From positions 1-34,128 of the forward strand of contig JBCCHB010000169.1 in NCBI GenBank assembly GCA_039028975.1: a DNA stretch of 34,128 nt, given 5' to 3'. The DNA is from JAHBNG01 sp039028975 (GTDB taxonomy: Bacteria; Chloroflexota; Anaerolineae; Caldilineales; Caldilineaceae). Positions 22,572 to 31,526 of this stretch are shown in pieces (position 1 is the stretch's first letter; each line of letters begins with the position of its first letter). The position numbers were made by a program, and so were the translations under genes. A model generated the notes under the pieces. The model saw only the letters and a program-made list of their open reading frames with translations. It ran no database searches and had not been told where the DNA came from.

Positions 22572-23840
22572 ATGAACAGCGAAACGTACATTAACCTAGA
22601 AATGCGTTACGCGGCCCATACATATCACCCTTTAGATGTGGTGATTGAACAGGCTGAAGGTGTTTGGGTTACAGATGTGGAGGGCAAACGCTACTTAGAT
22701 TGCCTAAGCGCATACTCAGCCGTCAACCAAGGTCACTGCCACCCTCGCATCCGCGCGGCCATGATCGAGCAGCTTGGTCGGGTCACCTTAACTTCCCGAG
22801 CATTTCGTAACGATCAGCTTGGCCCTTTCCTACAGACGCTTAGTGAATTGACAGGCTATGACCGCGCCATCCCAATGAATTCGGGTGCGGAGGCGGTCGA
22901 AACAGCCATTAAGGCCGCACGCAAGTGGGGTCACCAAGTCAAAGGTGTTCCGCAAGGGCAGGCTGAAATCATTGTTTGTGATGGCAATTTTCATGGACGC
23001 ACAACGACCATCATCAGCTTCTCCAGCGAAGGGCAATACAAAGATGACTTTGGCCCCCTGACACCAGGGTTCCGTGTCATTCCCTATGGTGATGCAGATG
23101 CCTTGGCCGAAGCCATCACGCCCAATACGGTCGCCTTTTTGGTGGAGCCAATTCAGGGAGAAGGTGGCGTGGTTATGCCGCCTCCCGGCTATTTGAACGA
23201 AGCATATGCGCTTTGTAAACTCAATAACGTTCTCTTTATTGCCGATGAGATCCAAACGGGGCTGGGTCGAACGGGTCGGCTCTTTGCTTGCGATTATGAA
23301 AATATCCGGCCTGACATTGTCACCATCGGCAAGGCACTGAGCGGTGGTTTCTACCCTGTATCTGCTGCCTTAGCGGATGATGAAATTTTGGGACTCTTCC
23401 GCCCCGGCGATCATGGCAGCACCTTCGGCGGCAATCCGCTGGGTGCGGTGGTGGCCAAAACAGCTTTGGAAGTCATCCAGGATGAGCAGCTCATTGAGCG
23501 GGCCGCTGAAATGGGTGAGTACTTTATGACACAGCTCAGCCAAATCCAGAGCGAGCGTATCAAAGAAGTTCGTGGTCGAGGGTTGCTCATTGGGATGGAA
23601 CTTCATGTGAATGCCCGTGCCTTTGCGGAGGCGCTTCAGCACCGGGGCGTCTTGGCTAAAGAGACCCACGCAAGGGTGCTGCGTTTCGCTCCGCCATTGG
23701 TCATTACCAAAGAGGAGATCGATTGGGCTATGACTCATATTGAGGCCGTGATTACGGGTGAGGAACGGATGCCTGAACCGCTTCTTCCGCAAGCACACCA
23801 GGCTGATGAGTTTAGTGAGCAAGTACCCGTCCTATCATGA
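22572..23840 (+). CDS. rocD: Ornithine aminotransferase
   Basis: The 422-residue class III PLP aminotransferase transfers the delta-amino group of ornithine to 2-oxoglutarate, giving glutamate-semialdehyde/P5C and glutamate. Landmarks are NSGAEAVETAIKAARKWG, NFHGRTTTIISFS, the cofactor Asp225 in IADEIQTGLGRTG, and the Schiff-base Lys254 in TIGKALSGGFYP, with GSTFGGNPL after it. These match RocD more closely than the general acetylornithine group. Full length, with a short Glu/Pro-rich tail after the usual end. AGGAG lies five bases before the ATG. The stop overlaps the arginase start (ATGA). The product feeds the P5C dehydrogenase half of PutA encoded downstream. Confidence 0.92.
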   Translation: MNSETYINLEMRYAAHTYHPLDVVIEQAEGVWVTDVEGKRYLDCLSAYSAVNQGHCHPRIRAAMIEQLGRVTLTSRAFRNDQLGPFLQTLSELTGYDRAIPMNSGAEAVETAIKAARKWGHQVKGVPQGQAEIIVCDGNFHGRTTTIISFSSEGQYKDDFGPLTPGFRVIPYGDADALAEAITPNTVAFLVEPIQGEGGVVMPPPGYLNEAYALCKLNNVLFIADEIQTGLGRTGRLFACDYENIRPDIVTIGKALSGGFYPVSAALADDEILGLFRPGDHGSTFGGNPLGAVVAKTALEVIQDEQLIERAAEMGEYFMTQLSQIQSERIKEVRGRGLLIGMELHVNARAFAEALQHRGVLAKETHARVLRFAPPLVITKEEIDWAMTHIEAVITGEERMPEPLLPQAHQADEFSEQVPVLS

Positions 23841-24668
23841 AGAGCGTCCGCATTCTAGGCGTCCCCATGGATTTGGGGCAGCAGCGCCGCGGGGTCGATA
23901 TGGGACCCAGTGCGGTGCGCTATGCTGGATTGCATGCCCAAATCGAAGCCTTGGGGCTGACCGCAATTGATCATGGAAACCTTGTTGTACCCAATCCCGA
24001 AGAATCGGTCGCCAGCATTGGGAATCGTCGCTTGCAATCCGTGGCTCAAGTTTGTGAGCAGATCTTTGAGTGGGGCGTTGAGCAGATTGAGCCAGAGAGC
24101 TTTAGCCTTTTTCTTGGCGGCGATCACAGCATTAGCATTGGATCAGTGCAAGCCGCGGTTCATAACAACGTCGCCCAGCGGCAATCTTCATGGGATGCCC
24201 GTGGCTGTGGTGACTGGGGAGGGGCCAGCCCCACTTGTTCAAGTTGGTGGCCACTCACATCTGCCAACCGAAAACATCGTGCAGATCGGTATTCGAGACG
24301 TGGATCGAAGCGAAGCGGAAAGGGTTAAGCAAAGTGGACTGACCCTCTTCACTATGCGTGAAATCGACGAACAGGGCATGGCCTCTGTCGCAGTGCAGGC
24401 ACTGACTCATCTCGAACAGTGCAATCGCATCCACGTCAGCCTGGACTTGGACGCCCTGGACCCTGTTCATGCACCTGGCGTGGGAACGCCTGTCAAGGGT
24501 GGTCTGAGCTACCGGGAGGCCCATCTGCTGACTGAGATGTTGGGTGAGTGCAGCAAAGTGCATTCGCTAGATGTCGTCGAAGTCAACCCAATTCTTGACG
24601 AAAAAAATGCGACCGCCGAGTTAGCCGTTGAACTCATCGCATCCATCCTAGGTAAAAAAATTCTTTAA
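23837..24668 (+). pseudogene. rocF: Arginase, broken by an internal deletion and frameshift
   Basis: The first frame (23837 to about 24170) gives the arginase N-terminus: ILGVPMDLGQQRRGVDMGPS, then SLFLGGDHSISIGSVQAAVH. The rest continues in the next frame, from about 24172 to 24668: SPSGNLHGMPVAVVTGEG, IHVSLDLDALDP, APGVGTPVKGGLSYREAH and VEVNPILDEKNATAELAVEL. Between them an intact arginase has about 19 more residues, including the Mn-binding Asp-Ala-His-Gly-Asp motif, which is absent. The frame change implies a net loss of 2 modulo 3, so about 56 or 59 nt. Without DAHGD the enzyme cannot bind its metals, so this is not a programmed frameshift. The first ATG overlaps the rocD stop. Arginine-to-ornithine conversion would need another arginase or agmatinase elsewhere. 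Confidence 0.85.
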
Positions 24669-24698
24669 GGGCTTATTTAAAGCTAGTAAACCAGCTAC

Positions 24699-24737
24699 CA
24701 ATAGCCAGCAACAATAGCCAGCAACAATAGCCAGCAA
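24699..24737 (+). repeat. Three 13-bp direct repeats before the iclR gene
   Basis: CAATAGCCAGCAA occurs three times without a gap (24699-24711, 24712-24724, 24725-24737). The repeats end eight bases before ATG 24746 and fill the place where a ribosome-binding site would be. Confidence 0.9.
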
Positions 24738-24745
24738 CCAATAAC

Positions 24746-25528
24746 ATGACCCAAAGTTACCCTGGAACCCAATCGGTCGTCCGTGCAATTCGACTGCTTA
24801 AGCTCTTTGGCGGCGAGCGCTCGGAGTGGACCCTGAACGAACTGGTTGAGTCGGTCAATCTGAATAAGACCACTGTCTTCCGTATGTTAACAGCCCTGGA
24901 GAGCGAAGGGCTGATCGAACGCACTGAATCCAATACCTATCGTTTTGGGCCTGAGATGGTGGCTTTGGGTGGGCAGGCCATGCGTCACAACACCCTGCAC
25001 CAAGTTGCGTCCCCCTTGCTTGAAGCCTTGGTCGAACGGACGGGTGAACGGACAACCTTGGAGCAACTGATCATCAACCCCGACCAAAGCTACGCGATGT
25101 TGGTGCTGGTTGAAATTCAGGGCAAGCATCTGATCAGCATCAACCAATTTATCGGTAGCCGCTTGCCCATGCATGCCACCTCTACGGGCAAAGCTTTGCT
25201 CGCATTTCTGCCAGATGAGGAGCGCGAGTTGGTACTTCAGCAGAAGTTTGATCCGCTAACCAGCAAGACTTTGGTCGACACAGCTTCGCTCCGTCGTCAG
25301 CTAGAGACATTCCGCCAGCAAGGTTATGCCACCGCCATCAGTGAGTTGGAGACCGGACTCATGGCAGCAGGCACACCAATCTGGGATCACTCCGGTAAGC
25401 CAATCGCTGCGATTAGCATTGAAGGGCCAGAGTCTCGCATAGACGTGGAGCGGCTGAACCAGCTAGGTGGAGAATTGATCGAAACGGCCAAAGAGATTTC
25501 TTTTCGTTTGGGATATCGAGGAGCATAA
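24746..25528 (+). CDS. IclR-family transcriptional regulator
   Basis: The 260-residue protein has an N-terminal winged helix (about residues 8-68: WTLNELVESVNLNKTTVFRM as the helix-turn-helix, then YRFGPEMVALG as the wing) and a C-terminal IclR effector domain (about 80-255) with ATSTGKALLAFLPDEE and AISELETGLMAAGTPIWD. IclR dimers or tetramers bind palindromes and respond to a small metabolite. Lying between rocF and putA, it probably senses an intermediate of arginine/proline catabolism. The likely target is the paired palindrome at 22136-22170. No Shine-Dalgarno sequence precedes the ATG. The stop lies one base before the putA ATG. Confidence 0.9.
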   Translation: MTQSYPGTQSVVRAIRLLKLFGGERSEWTLNELVESVNLNKTTVFRMLTALESEGLIERTESNTYRFGPEMVALGGQAMRHNTLHQVASPLLEALVERTGERTTLEQLIINPDQSYAMLVLVEIQGKHLISINQFIGSRLPMHATSTGKALLAFLPDEERELVLQQKFDPLTSKTLVDTASLRRQLETFRQQGYATAISELETGLMAAGTPIWDHSGKPIAAISIEGPESRIDVERLNQLGGELIETAKEISFRLGYRGA

Positions 25529-25529
25529 G

Positions 25530-28500
25530 ATGATTCAAATAGCAGACCACCAACCTAGTTCCGGCGGCCCGATGAGCGGAGCTGCATCAGATGCCGCTGT
25601 CTTACCCGAAACATTAGCAGAACGAGCAGTTGACCTGGCAGCACAGCTTTTAACCGAGGCCCAAAGCCAGCAGACAGTCGACGAGAAGCGTCAAGCGGTC
25701 AAAATCGCTGGCATGATGAACGATCCCCTGGGCAAACTCATGACCATGGCCCTCTCAGATCAAGCCTTTCGCAGCCACGACCCGGCCCGTATCAACGACC
25801 AGATTTCTCACCTGATTGAAGGCTATGGCGTACCAGCCTACTTTGCCAACTGGGAGCAAGTGGCACTCGAATTGGGAACCCGCATTGGCCAGTATATTCC
25901 TCACTTGGTGGTTCCCTTTGTGGTGGCCAAACTGAGGGCCGAGACCAACAACGTCATCCTACCTGGTGAGGAGGAGCCCTTGCGTGCCTACCTGCAAAAG
26001 CGCCGTAGCCAGGGAACGCGCCTCAACCTGAATCACTTGGGTGAAGCGATTTTGGGCGAAGAAGAGGCCGAACGCCGTTTGGATGCCTACTTGGCACTCC
26101 TGGCCCGCCCTGACGTGGAATATATCTCCGTCAAGATCTCATCCATATTTAGTCAGATTAATCTCATCGCTTTCGATGAAACAGTTGCGCAGATTTGTCA
26201 GCGCCTGCGGGTTCTCTATCGAACTGCCGCAGCCCATCAATTTGTTCGGGTTGATGGGCACGTGGTCCCTAAATTTATCAACCTGGATATGGAAGAATAC
26301 CGAGATCTGCACCTGACAATTGCCGCCTTCAAGCGGGTGCTGGATGAACCGGAATTTCTCGAACATCGCGCAGGTATCGTCTTGCAAGCCTACTTGCCTG
26401 ATTCCCACATGGCCCAGCAGGATCTTACCCACTGGGCACAGGCCCGATGCGCACGGGGCGGAGCGCCCATCAAAATACGCATCGTCAAAGGAGCCAATCT
26501 GGCAATGGAAAGGGTGGAAGCCGCACTCCACGGTTGGGAACAGGCTCCCTACTACACCAAAGCGGATGTAGACGCCAATTATAAACGGATGGTCCTCTGG
26601 GGCTGTGAGCCGGAGCGAGCCAGCGCAGTCAATCTGGGTATTGCCAGCCATAACCTCTTTGATATCGCATTTGGATTGACCGCGCGAGAAGCCAACCAAG
26701 TTCAAGCCCATGTCGAGTTCGAGATGCTGGAGGGCATGGCCAATCATCAGGCGCGAGCCGTTCAGGAAGAAACTGGCGGGCTGCTCCTCTACGCACCTGT
26801 GGTTAAGCAGAATGATTTTCATAGTGCCATTGCCTACTTGGTACGGCGGCTGGATGAGAATACAGCGGAAGAAAATTTCCTCCACGATCTCTTTGATCTA
26901 GAAGTAGGCAATGACAAGTGGGAGAGCCAAAAAACGTTTTTCCTCAGCGCCGTTGAGCAGCGCAATGTTGTATCCACCAGCCCCAACCGCACCCAAAATC
27001 GCCAGGTTGAGATGCCTCTCTTTGATGCAGACACTCCTTTTGCCAACGAGCCGGATACGGACTTCTCTTTGCCCGCCAATCAGCAATGGGCCAAGCAGAT
27101 CATCCAGACATGGCGAGATAACAACATCAAATCGATTCCACTCCAGATTGGCGGTGAATTTGTGCAGCCCAACGAGAAGGGTGTAGGGCGAGATCCAAGC
27201 CGACCTGAGCAGCCAGTTACCTACCGATATGCCCAAGCCCAGCCCGGCCACATAGAGGCCGCTTTATCGACTGCCCTTGCCGCCCAAAGCGAGTGGTCGG
27301 GTCGCTCTGTCCAAGAACGCAAGGGGCTGCTGGTACGAGTTGCCGAGGTGTTGGCTGCCCGTCGCGGCGACCTAATCGGCGCAGCCATTCTCGACGGAGG
27401 CAAAACCATCTCCCAGGCTGATGTGGAAGTAAGTGAGGCTATCGATTTTGCCAACTACTACGCCCGCTCGTTCGATTTGATTGAGGGCGAGCTGGCCGAT
27501 GTTGAGTTTACGCCAGTGGGAACCGTGCTCGTCACCCCGCCGTGGAACTTTCCCATTGCCATACCGGCTGGTGGCGTCCTGGCATCCCTGATGGCCGGCA
27601 ACACTGTTCTCCTCAAACCGGCACCAGAGGCAGTGCTGGTGGCTTGGCATCTGGTTAATGCGCTGTGGGACGCGGGGATTCCCAAAGCCGTGCTCCAATT
27701 TGTGCCCACTACCGACGATGAGGTTGGCCAGTCCCTCGTCATGGAAGAGCGAGTTGACGCGGTCATTCTGACTGGTGGCTATGAGACTGCTCAACTTTTC
27801 CTTGGCTGGAAACCCGAGCTAAATCTGCTAGCCGAGACCAGCGGGAAAAATAGCCTCATCATCACAGCCCTAGCCGATCACGATCTGGCCATCAAAGATT
27901 TGGTCTATTCGGCCTTTGGTCATAACGGCCAGAAGTGTTCTGCCGCCAGCCTGGCTGTGCTGGAAGCAGAGGTCTACGACAATCCTACCTTCCGACGCCA
28001 GCTCAAAGACGCAGTCGCCAGTTTACCGGTCGGTTCCGCCTGGGACCTTGCCAGCCAGATCACCCCTTTGGTTCGCCTACCTGACGCGGATGGCAACCGT
28101 GCCTTGGCTCATTGCCTGGAGACGCTGGAGCCAGGTGAGGAGTGGCTGCTAGAACCACGCATGGTGGACAACAATCCCCACCTCTGGTCGCCTGGGATCA
28201 AATTGGGTGTTCAGCCAGGATCCTTCTATCACAAAACCGAATGTTTTGGTCCTGTTCTTGGACTTATGCGCGCTGAACATCTGGCCCAGGCTATCGACAT
28301 CGTTAATGATTCGGACTTTGGCCTGACCAGCGGCATTCATACCTTGGATGACCGAGAAATTGCACTTTGGCGAGAACGTGTCGAGGTGGGAAATGCCTAT
28401 ATCAATCGAGGGACCACAGGGGCCATTGTACAGCGGCAACCCTTTGGCGGCTGGAAGCGATCCAGCTTTGGAACAGGTGCCAAGGCTGGCGGTCCTAACT

Positions 28501-29054
28501 ACGTGCTTAGCCTGGGCCACTGGAAAGATAGGGAAATCGTGGCGAACAACGAGGCGCTTTTGGCCCGCAGCAGAGAGCGCTATCAGGGGGCCTGGGACGC
28601 ACACTTTAGCCAAGCCCATGACCCCAGCCAAGTTTGGGGCGAGAGTAACCAATTCCGTTATCGCTCCATCCACTCCATAGTCATTCGCATTGCCCATGAG
28701 GCTTCACTTGTCTCTGCCCTGCAGACCCACTCCGCAGCAACCATCTGTGGCGTTCCTGCCACCCTCAGCATTCCAACGGATATGGATGTAGCAGGTCAGC
28801 TCGCTGCGTTTGCCGATATTACCTGGACTCAGGAGACAGAGGAGAGCCTCGCTGCCCGTCTTGAGCAATATGAACGGGTACGGTATTTGGGGCAACCTTC
28901 AGTCAAATTTCTTACCGTTGCCCATCAGCAACATATCCCCGTAATCCGGGAACCCGTTACGGCTAGCGGTAGGCTGGAGTTACGTTACTATTTGCGGGAA
29001 CAGTCGGTTACGGAGACGTTGCATCGGTACGGGAATATTATGTCTATGGAATAA
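25530..29054 (+). CDS. putA: Bifunctional proline dehydrogenase / P5C dehydrogenase
   Basis: The 1174-residue enzyme oxidises proline to P5C with FAD (residues about 90-480) and P5C/glutamate-semialdehyde to glutamate with NAD (about 520-1000). The proline dehydrogenase half shows YISVKISSI, VLQAYLPDS, IRIVKGANLAMERVE and the substrate-binding YLVRRLDENTAEENF. The aldehyde dehydrogenase half shows PPWNFPIAIPAGG, catalytic Glu769 in LAETSGKNS and Cys803 in NGQKCSA. The C-terminal 170 residues are a shorter version of the PutA tail domain. There is no N-terminal DNA-binding domain, so it is not an autorepressor; the IclR protein probably fills that role. AGGAG lies seven bases before the ATG, one base after the iclR stop. 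Confidence 0.93.
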   Translation: MIQIADHQPSSGGPMSGAASDAAVLPETLAERAVDLAAQLLTEAQSQQTVDEKRQAVKIAGMMNDPLGKLMTMALSDQAFRSHDPARINDQISHLIEGYGVPAYFANWEQVALELGTRIGQYIPHLVVPFVVAKLRAETNNVILPGEEEPLRAYLQKRRSQGTRLNLNHLGEAILGEEEAERRLDAYLALLARPDVEYISVKISSIFSQINLIAFDETVAQICQRLRVLYRTAAAHQFVRVDGHVVPKFINLDMEEYRDLHLTIAAFKRVLDEPEFLEHRAGIVLQAYLPDSHMAQQDLTHWAQARCARGGAPIKIRIVKGANLAMERVEAALHGWEQAPYYTKADVDANYKRMVLWGCEPERASAVNLGIASHNLFDIAFGLTAREANQVQAHVEFEMLEGMANHQARAVQEETGGLLLYAPVVKQNDFHSAIAYLVRRLDENTAEENFLHDLFDLEVGNDKWESQKTFFLSAVEQRNVVSTSPNRTQNRQVEMPLFDADTPFANEPDTDFSLPANQQWAKQIIQTWRDNNIKSIPLQIGGEFVQPNEKGVGRDPSRPEQPVTYRYAQAQPGHIEAALSTALAAQSEWSGRSVQERKGLLVRVAEVLAARRGDLIGAAILDGGKTISQADVEVSEAIDFANYYARSFDLIEGELADVEFTPVGTVLVTPPWNFPIAIPAGGVLASLMAGNTVLLKPAPEAVLVAWHLVNALWDAGIPKAVLQFVPTTDDEVGQSLVMEERVDAVILTGGYETAQLFLGWKPELNLLAETSGKNSLIITALADHDLAIKDLVYSAFGHNGQKCSAASLAVLEAEVYDNPTFRRQLKDAVASLPVGSAWDLASQITPLVRLPDADGNRALAHCLETLEPGEEWLLEPRMVDNNPHLWSPGIKLGVQPGSFYHKTECFGPVLGLMRAEHLAQAIDIVNDSDFGLTSGIHTLDDREIALWRERVEVGNAYINRGTTGAIVQRQPFGGWKRSSFGTGAKAGGPNYVLSLGHWKDREIVANNEALLARSRERYQGAWDAHFSQAHDPSQVWGESNQFRYRSIHSIVIRIAHEASLVSALQTHSAATICGVPATLSIPTDMDVAGQLAAFADITWTQETEESLAARLEQYERVRYLGQPSVKFLTVAHQQHIPVIREPVTASGRLELRYYLREQSVTETLHRYGNIMSME

Positions 29055-29066
29055 TGCTCCGACAAT

Positions 29067-29660
29067 CTACTCCGCTCCTAGCAACGACATAATCGAGCCA
29101 GCTACTGTCGGCAATGCATGGGGCAGTAGGTGTACATCAGTATCACGAGTGATTTCCCGGCCATCAAAACGCCCGAAGCGCCAAAGTAGTCCTGTCGTGA
29201 CTGCACCATAAATGATCGATTCATCATACCTAGCTGCGACAGCGATCATCTCAACGGCCAATTGAGTGAACCCTCGATCGATATTGGCCTCTTTTGCCTC
29301 AATCACGACAACCGATTGTTGTCCGCGCAATACGTAATCAACTACACCGCGTAGGCGTTCGGATACATTCACTGTGTACTCAATTGCCAACGTAAATTGA
29401 ATGTGGTCCATCAGTTTTAGCATCATTGGTGCAACATAAAATTCACGAATGGCTGTTTCGGATGAGGCAATTAGGTTACGTTGCTTCTGTTCAAGCTCAC
29501 TGGCCAGCGTCACCCAACTTGTGTCAACTGGCGGAACAGGAATTCCTAAAGGTGCAATCGCATAGTCGTATCCTAACTCAGCAAGAATTTCGCTAGTTGG
29601 GTATGGGAGCTTAAAGTAGTCGCTAAACGTGTAGGTTTTGCTTCCATCAAGTATATTCAT
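29067..29660 (-). CDS. Orphan PD-(D/E)XK-like protein
   Basis: The protein has 197 residues from ATG 29660, chosen because AGGGGAG lies four bases upstream; the frame is open to 29768 but without a site. The fold signature reads VVDYVLRG (Asp108), VVVIEAKEA (Glu121-Ala-Lys123) and a following Gln133 in FTQLAVEMIAVAAR, as in restriction-like and other PD-(D/E)XK nucleases, with a preceding helix containing ETAIREFYVAPMM. No methylase or helicase is nearby, so it is an orphan nuclease-like gene. Nuclease activity is inferred from the motif. It converges on putA with 12 bp between stops, leaving no room for a terminator. Confidence 0.65.
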   Translation of the reverse strand: MNILDGSKTYTFSDYFKLPYPTSEILAELGYDYAIAPLGIPVPPVDTSWVTLASELEQKQRNLIASSETAIREFYVAPMMLKLMDHIQFTLAIEYTVNVSERLRGVVDYVLRGQQSVVVIEAKEANIDRGFTQLAVEMIAVAARYDESIIYGAVTTGLLWRFGRFDGREITRDTDVHLLPHALPTVAGSIMSLLGAE

Positions 29661-29714
29661 TATCTCCCCTTTTCCACAACCTTCATTTGGTGAACAGCAA
29701 TTCACTTGTCTTCT

Positions 29715-29723
29715 ATTATAGCA
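29715..29723 (-). promoter_or_regulatory. Extended -10 promoter of the PD-(D/E)XK-like gene
   Basis: The minus strand reads TGCTATAAT, a perfect extended -10, about 55 bp before ATG 29660. No consensus -35 is evident, which is normal for extended -10 promoters. Confidence 0.5.
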
Positions 29724-29799
29724 TAATTCCTTCAAGGGGCTGAGCATGGCTCTTTGTAGCTGTAGCAATGACTCAACGACAATCGTAGGGGTATAATTT

Positions 29800-29885
29800 T
29801 ATACTCAGCTCCGTTTGAAAACAGGTGTTTGGTCACTCTGGTAGAGCTTTGGAAAACACCTGTTTTCAAAACGACCGCAGTATAG
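29800..29885. repeat. Hairpin repeat, family 3, copy C (opposite orientation)
   Basis: Read on the minus strand it begins TATACTGCGGTCGTTTTG and ends GTTTGAAACGG-like, as in copies A and B; the loop on that strand contains AGCTCTACCAGAGTGACC. The stem here is AACAGGTGTTT (29820-29830) with AAACACCTGTT (29854-29864), unlike the stems of A and B. It lies between the PD-(D/E)XK-like gene and the M81 gene. Confidence 0.85.
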
Positions 29886-29958
29886 ATGACGGATCGGTGT
29901 TGGTCCCAGTGGCTGGCTCTGGTATTCAACGGAGATTGTGCATGGGTACCTGTAATGA

Positions 29959-29967
29959 TGATATACT
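29959..29967 (+). promoter_or_regulatory. Possible extended -10 promoter for the M81 gene
   Basis: TGATATACT fits an extended -10 (TGn plus TATACT) about 100 bp before ATG 30066. The -35 region is not recognisable. Confidence 0.35.
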
Positions 29968-30065
29968 TTAGCCAGCAATGATCGACTATGATGATTTCCG
30001 TTTCATTTAAATAATCGGAAGAGCATTGTTAAATGCATCAGCTATCCACCAAAAAGGAAAACCCT

Positions 30066-31517
30066 ATGAAAGTCTTCTCTGGCGGTATCGCCACCGAAAC
30101 CAACACCTTCTCTCCGATGCCCACTGGAATGGGCGACTTTGACATTGTGCGGGCTGGTGCGATTCCCGAAGAGGGCATCTCCCCCGCCATTGATCGCTTT
30201 CAGAAGCGGGCAGAAGAGCGAGGGTGGGACTTTACCTTTAGCCTCTACGCCAACGCCCAACCCGCGGGCAATACGACCCAATCTACTTACGAGACCCTGC
30301 GCGATGAGATGCTAAGCGCGCTGGAGGCTGCCTTGCCGGTGGATATTGTGCTGCTTTCCCTCCACGGTGCCATGGTGGCGGATGGATATGATGATTGCGA
30401 GACGGATATGATCCATCGGGCGCGAGAGATAGTGGGGCTGGAGACCAAGATCGGTGTTGAACTAGACCTTCACTGTGATGTGACCCAATCGATGATTGAC
30501 GATGCCGATGCAATTGTCATCTACAAAGAGTACCCCCATATCGACGTAGTCAATCGGGCGGATGACCTCTTTGCGATTATTGCTGACGCAGCCGAGGGAA
30601 AGACCAACCCTGTTATGGCCCTCTATGACTGCAAGATGATCGGTCTCTTTGCCACGCCCTTTGGCCCTATGCGCACCCTAGTCGATGAGATGTTGGCCAT
30701 GGAAGGAGAAGATAGCATCCTATCGGTTTCGTTGGCTCACTGCTTTCCCTGGTCGGATGTGCCGACGTGTGGCGCTGTGGCCTTAGCGATTACGGATGGG
30801 GATCCCACCAAGGCAGAAGAGGTGGCCGCGGATTTAGGGCAGAAGTTCTTTGGCCTGCGACATGAGATCTATGAGAGACCCTTATCTATTGATGAAGGGC
30901 TGGACCAGGCCTTGGCCATTGAACAGTATCCGGTGGTGCTTGCGGATCGGGCTGATAACGCTGGCGGTGGTGCGCCTAGCGATTCGACATTTGTGTTGAA
31001 ACGACTTTTCGAACGGGGTATTGAAAATGTGGCCTTGGGCATGATGTGGGATCCGATTGCTGTGCGGGTAGCCAAATCCGGTGGAGTGGGAGCAACCCTC
31101 AATCTGCGGCTGGGCGGCAAAATGGGCCCTGTTTCAGGTGACCCACTGGATCTACAGGTGACAGTTACTGGGAGCGTAGATGAGATGATTCAAGAATGGC
31201 CCCAACAAGGCGAACCCATGCGGATTCAGTGCGGCGATTCGGTCTGTTTGCACTGCAAGGGCGTCGATATTGTTGTCAGCTCCAAGCGGGTTCAGGCATT
31301 TGGACCCATGATCTTCACCAACTTTGGCATAGACATCAGCCAAAAGCGTATGCTGATCGTCAAGTCGAATCAGCACTTCTACGCTGGCTTTGAGCCGGTG
31401 GCCTCTGAGATCATCTACATGGCTACTCCAGGGTCGGTGGCGCCCAGGTTCAAGGAAATTCCGTATACCCGGGTCGATCTGAATAAGTACCCATGGGTGG
31501 AGAATCCGTTTGCGTAA
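30066..31517 (+). CDS. M81-family metallopeptidase (MlrC-like)
   Basis: The 484-residue protein starts at ATG 30066, with AAGGAAAA upstream; an in-frame ATG at 30033 is weaker. The N-terminal M81 domain shows FSGGIATETNTFSPMPTG, LLSLHGAMVADGYDD, VELDLHCDVT and YKEYPHIDVVNRADD, with the histidines and acids expected to bind zinc. The MlrC C-terminal domain follows from about residue 310 (VVLADRADNAGGGAPSDSTF). MlrC was first described in degradation of linearised microcystin, but most relatives have unknown substrates and occur beside transport genes. Full length and intact. The gene is followed after 9 bp by an EF-hand gene with a strong ribosome-binding site. Confidence 0.88.
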   Translation: MKVFSGGIATETNTFSPMPTGMGDFDIVRAGAIPEEGISPAIDRFQKRAEERGWDFTFSLYANAQPAGNTTQSTYETLRDEMLSALEAALPVDIVLLSLHGAMVADGYDDCETDMIHRAREIVGLETKIGVELDLHCDVTQSMIDDADAIVIYKEYPHIDVVNRADDLFAIIADAAEGKTNPVMALYDCKMIGLFATPFGPMRTLVDEMLAMEGEDSILSVSLAHCFPWSDVPTCGAVALAITDGDPTKAEEVAADLGQKFFGLRHEIYERPLSIDEGLDQALAIEQYPVVLADRADNAGGGAPSDSTFVLKRLFERGIENVALGMMWDPIAVRVAKSGGVGATLNLRLGGKMGPVSGDPLDLQVTVTGSVDEMIQEWPQQGEPMRIQCGDSVCLHCKGVDIVVSSKRVQAFGPMIFTNFGIDISQKRMLIVKSNQHFYAGFEPVASEIIYMATPGSVAPRFKEIPYTRVDLNKYPWVENPFA

Positions 31518-31526
31518 AGGAGATTT

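Noticed and set aside
23837..24668. Programmed frameshift in arginase
   Set aside because: The metal-binding segment is missing altogether, so no frameshift could restore an active enzyme, and no slippery sequence is evident at the junction.
26139..26885. 248-residue minus-strand frame within putA
   Set aside because: It is a shadow of the highly conserved proline dehydrogenase region, with no ribosome-binding site or recognisable motifs.
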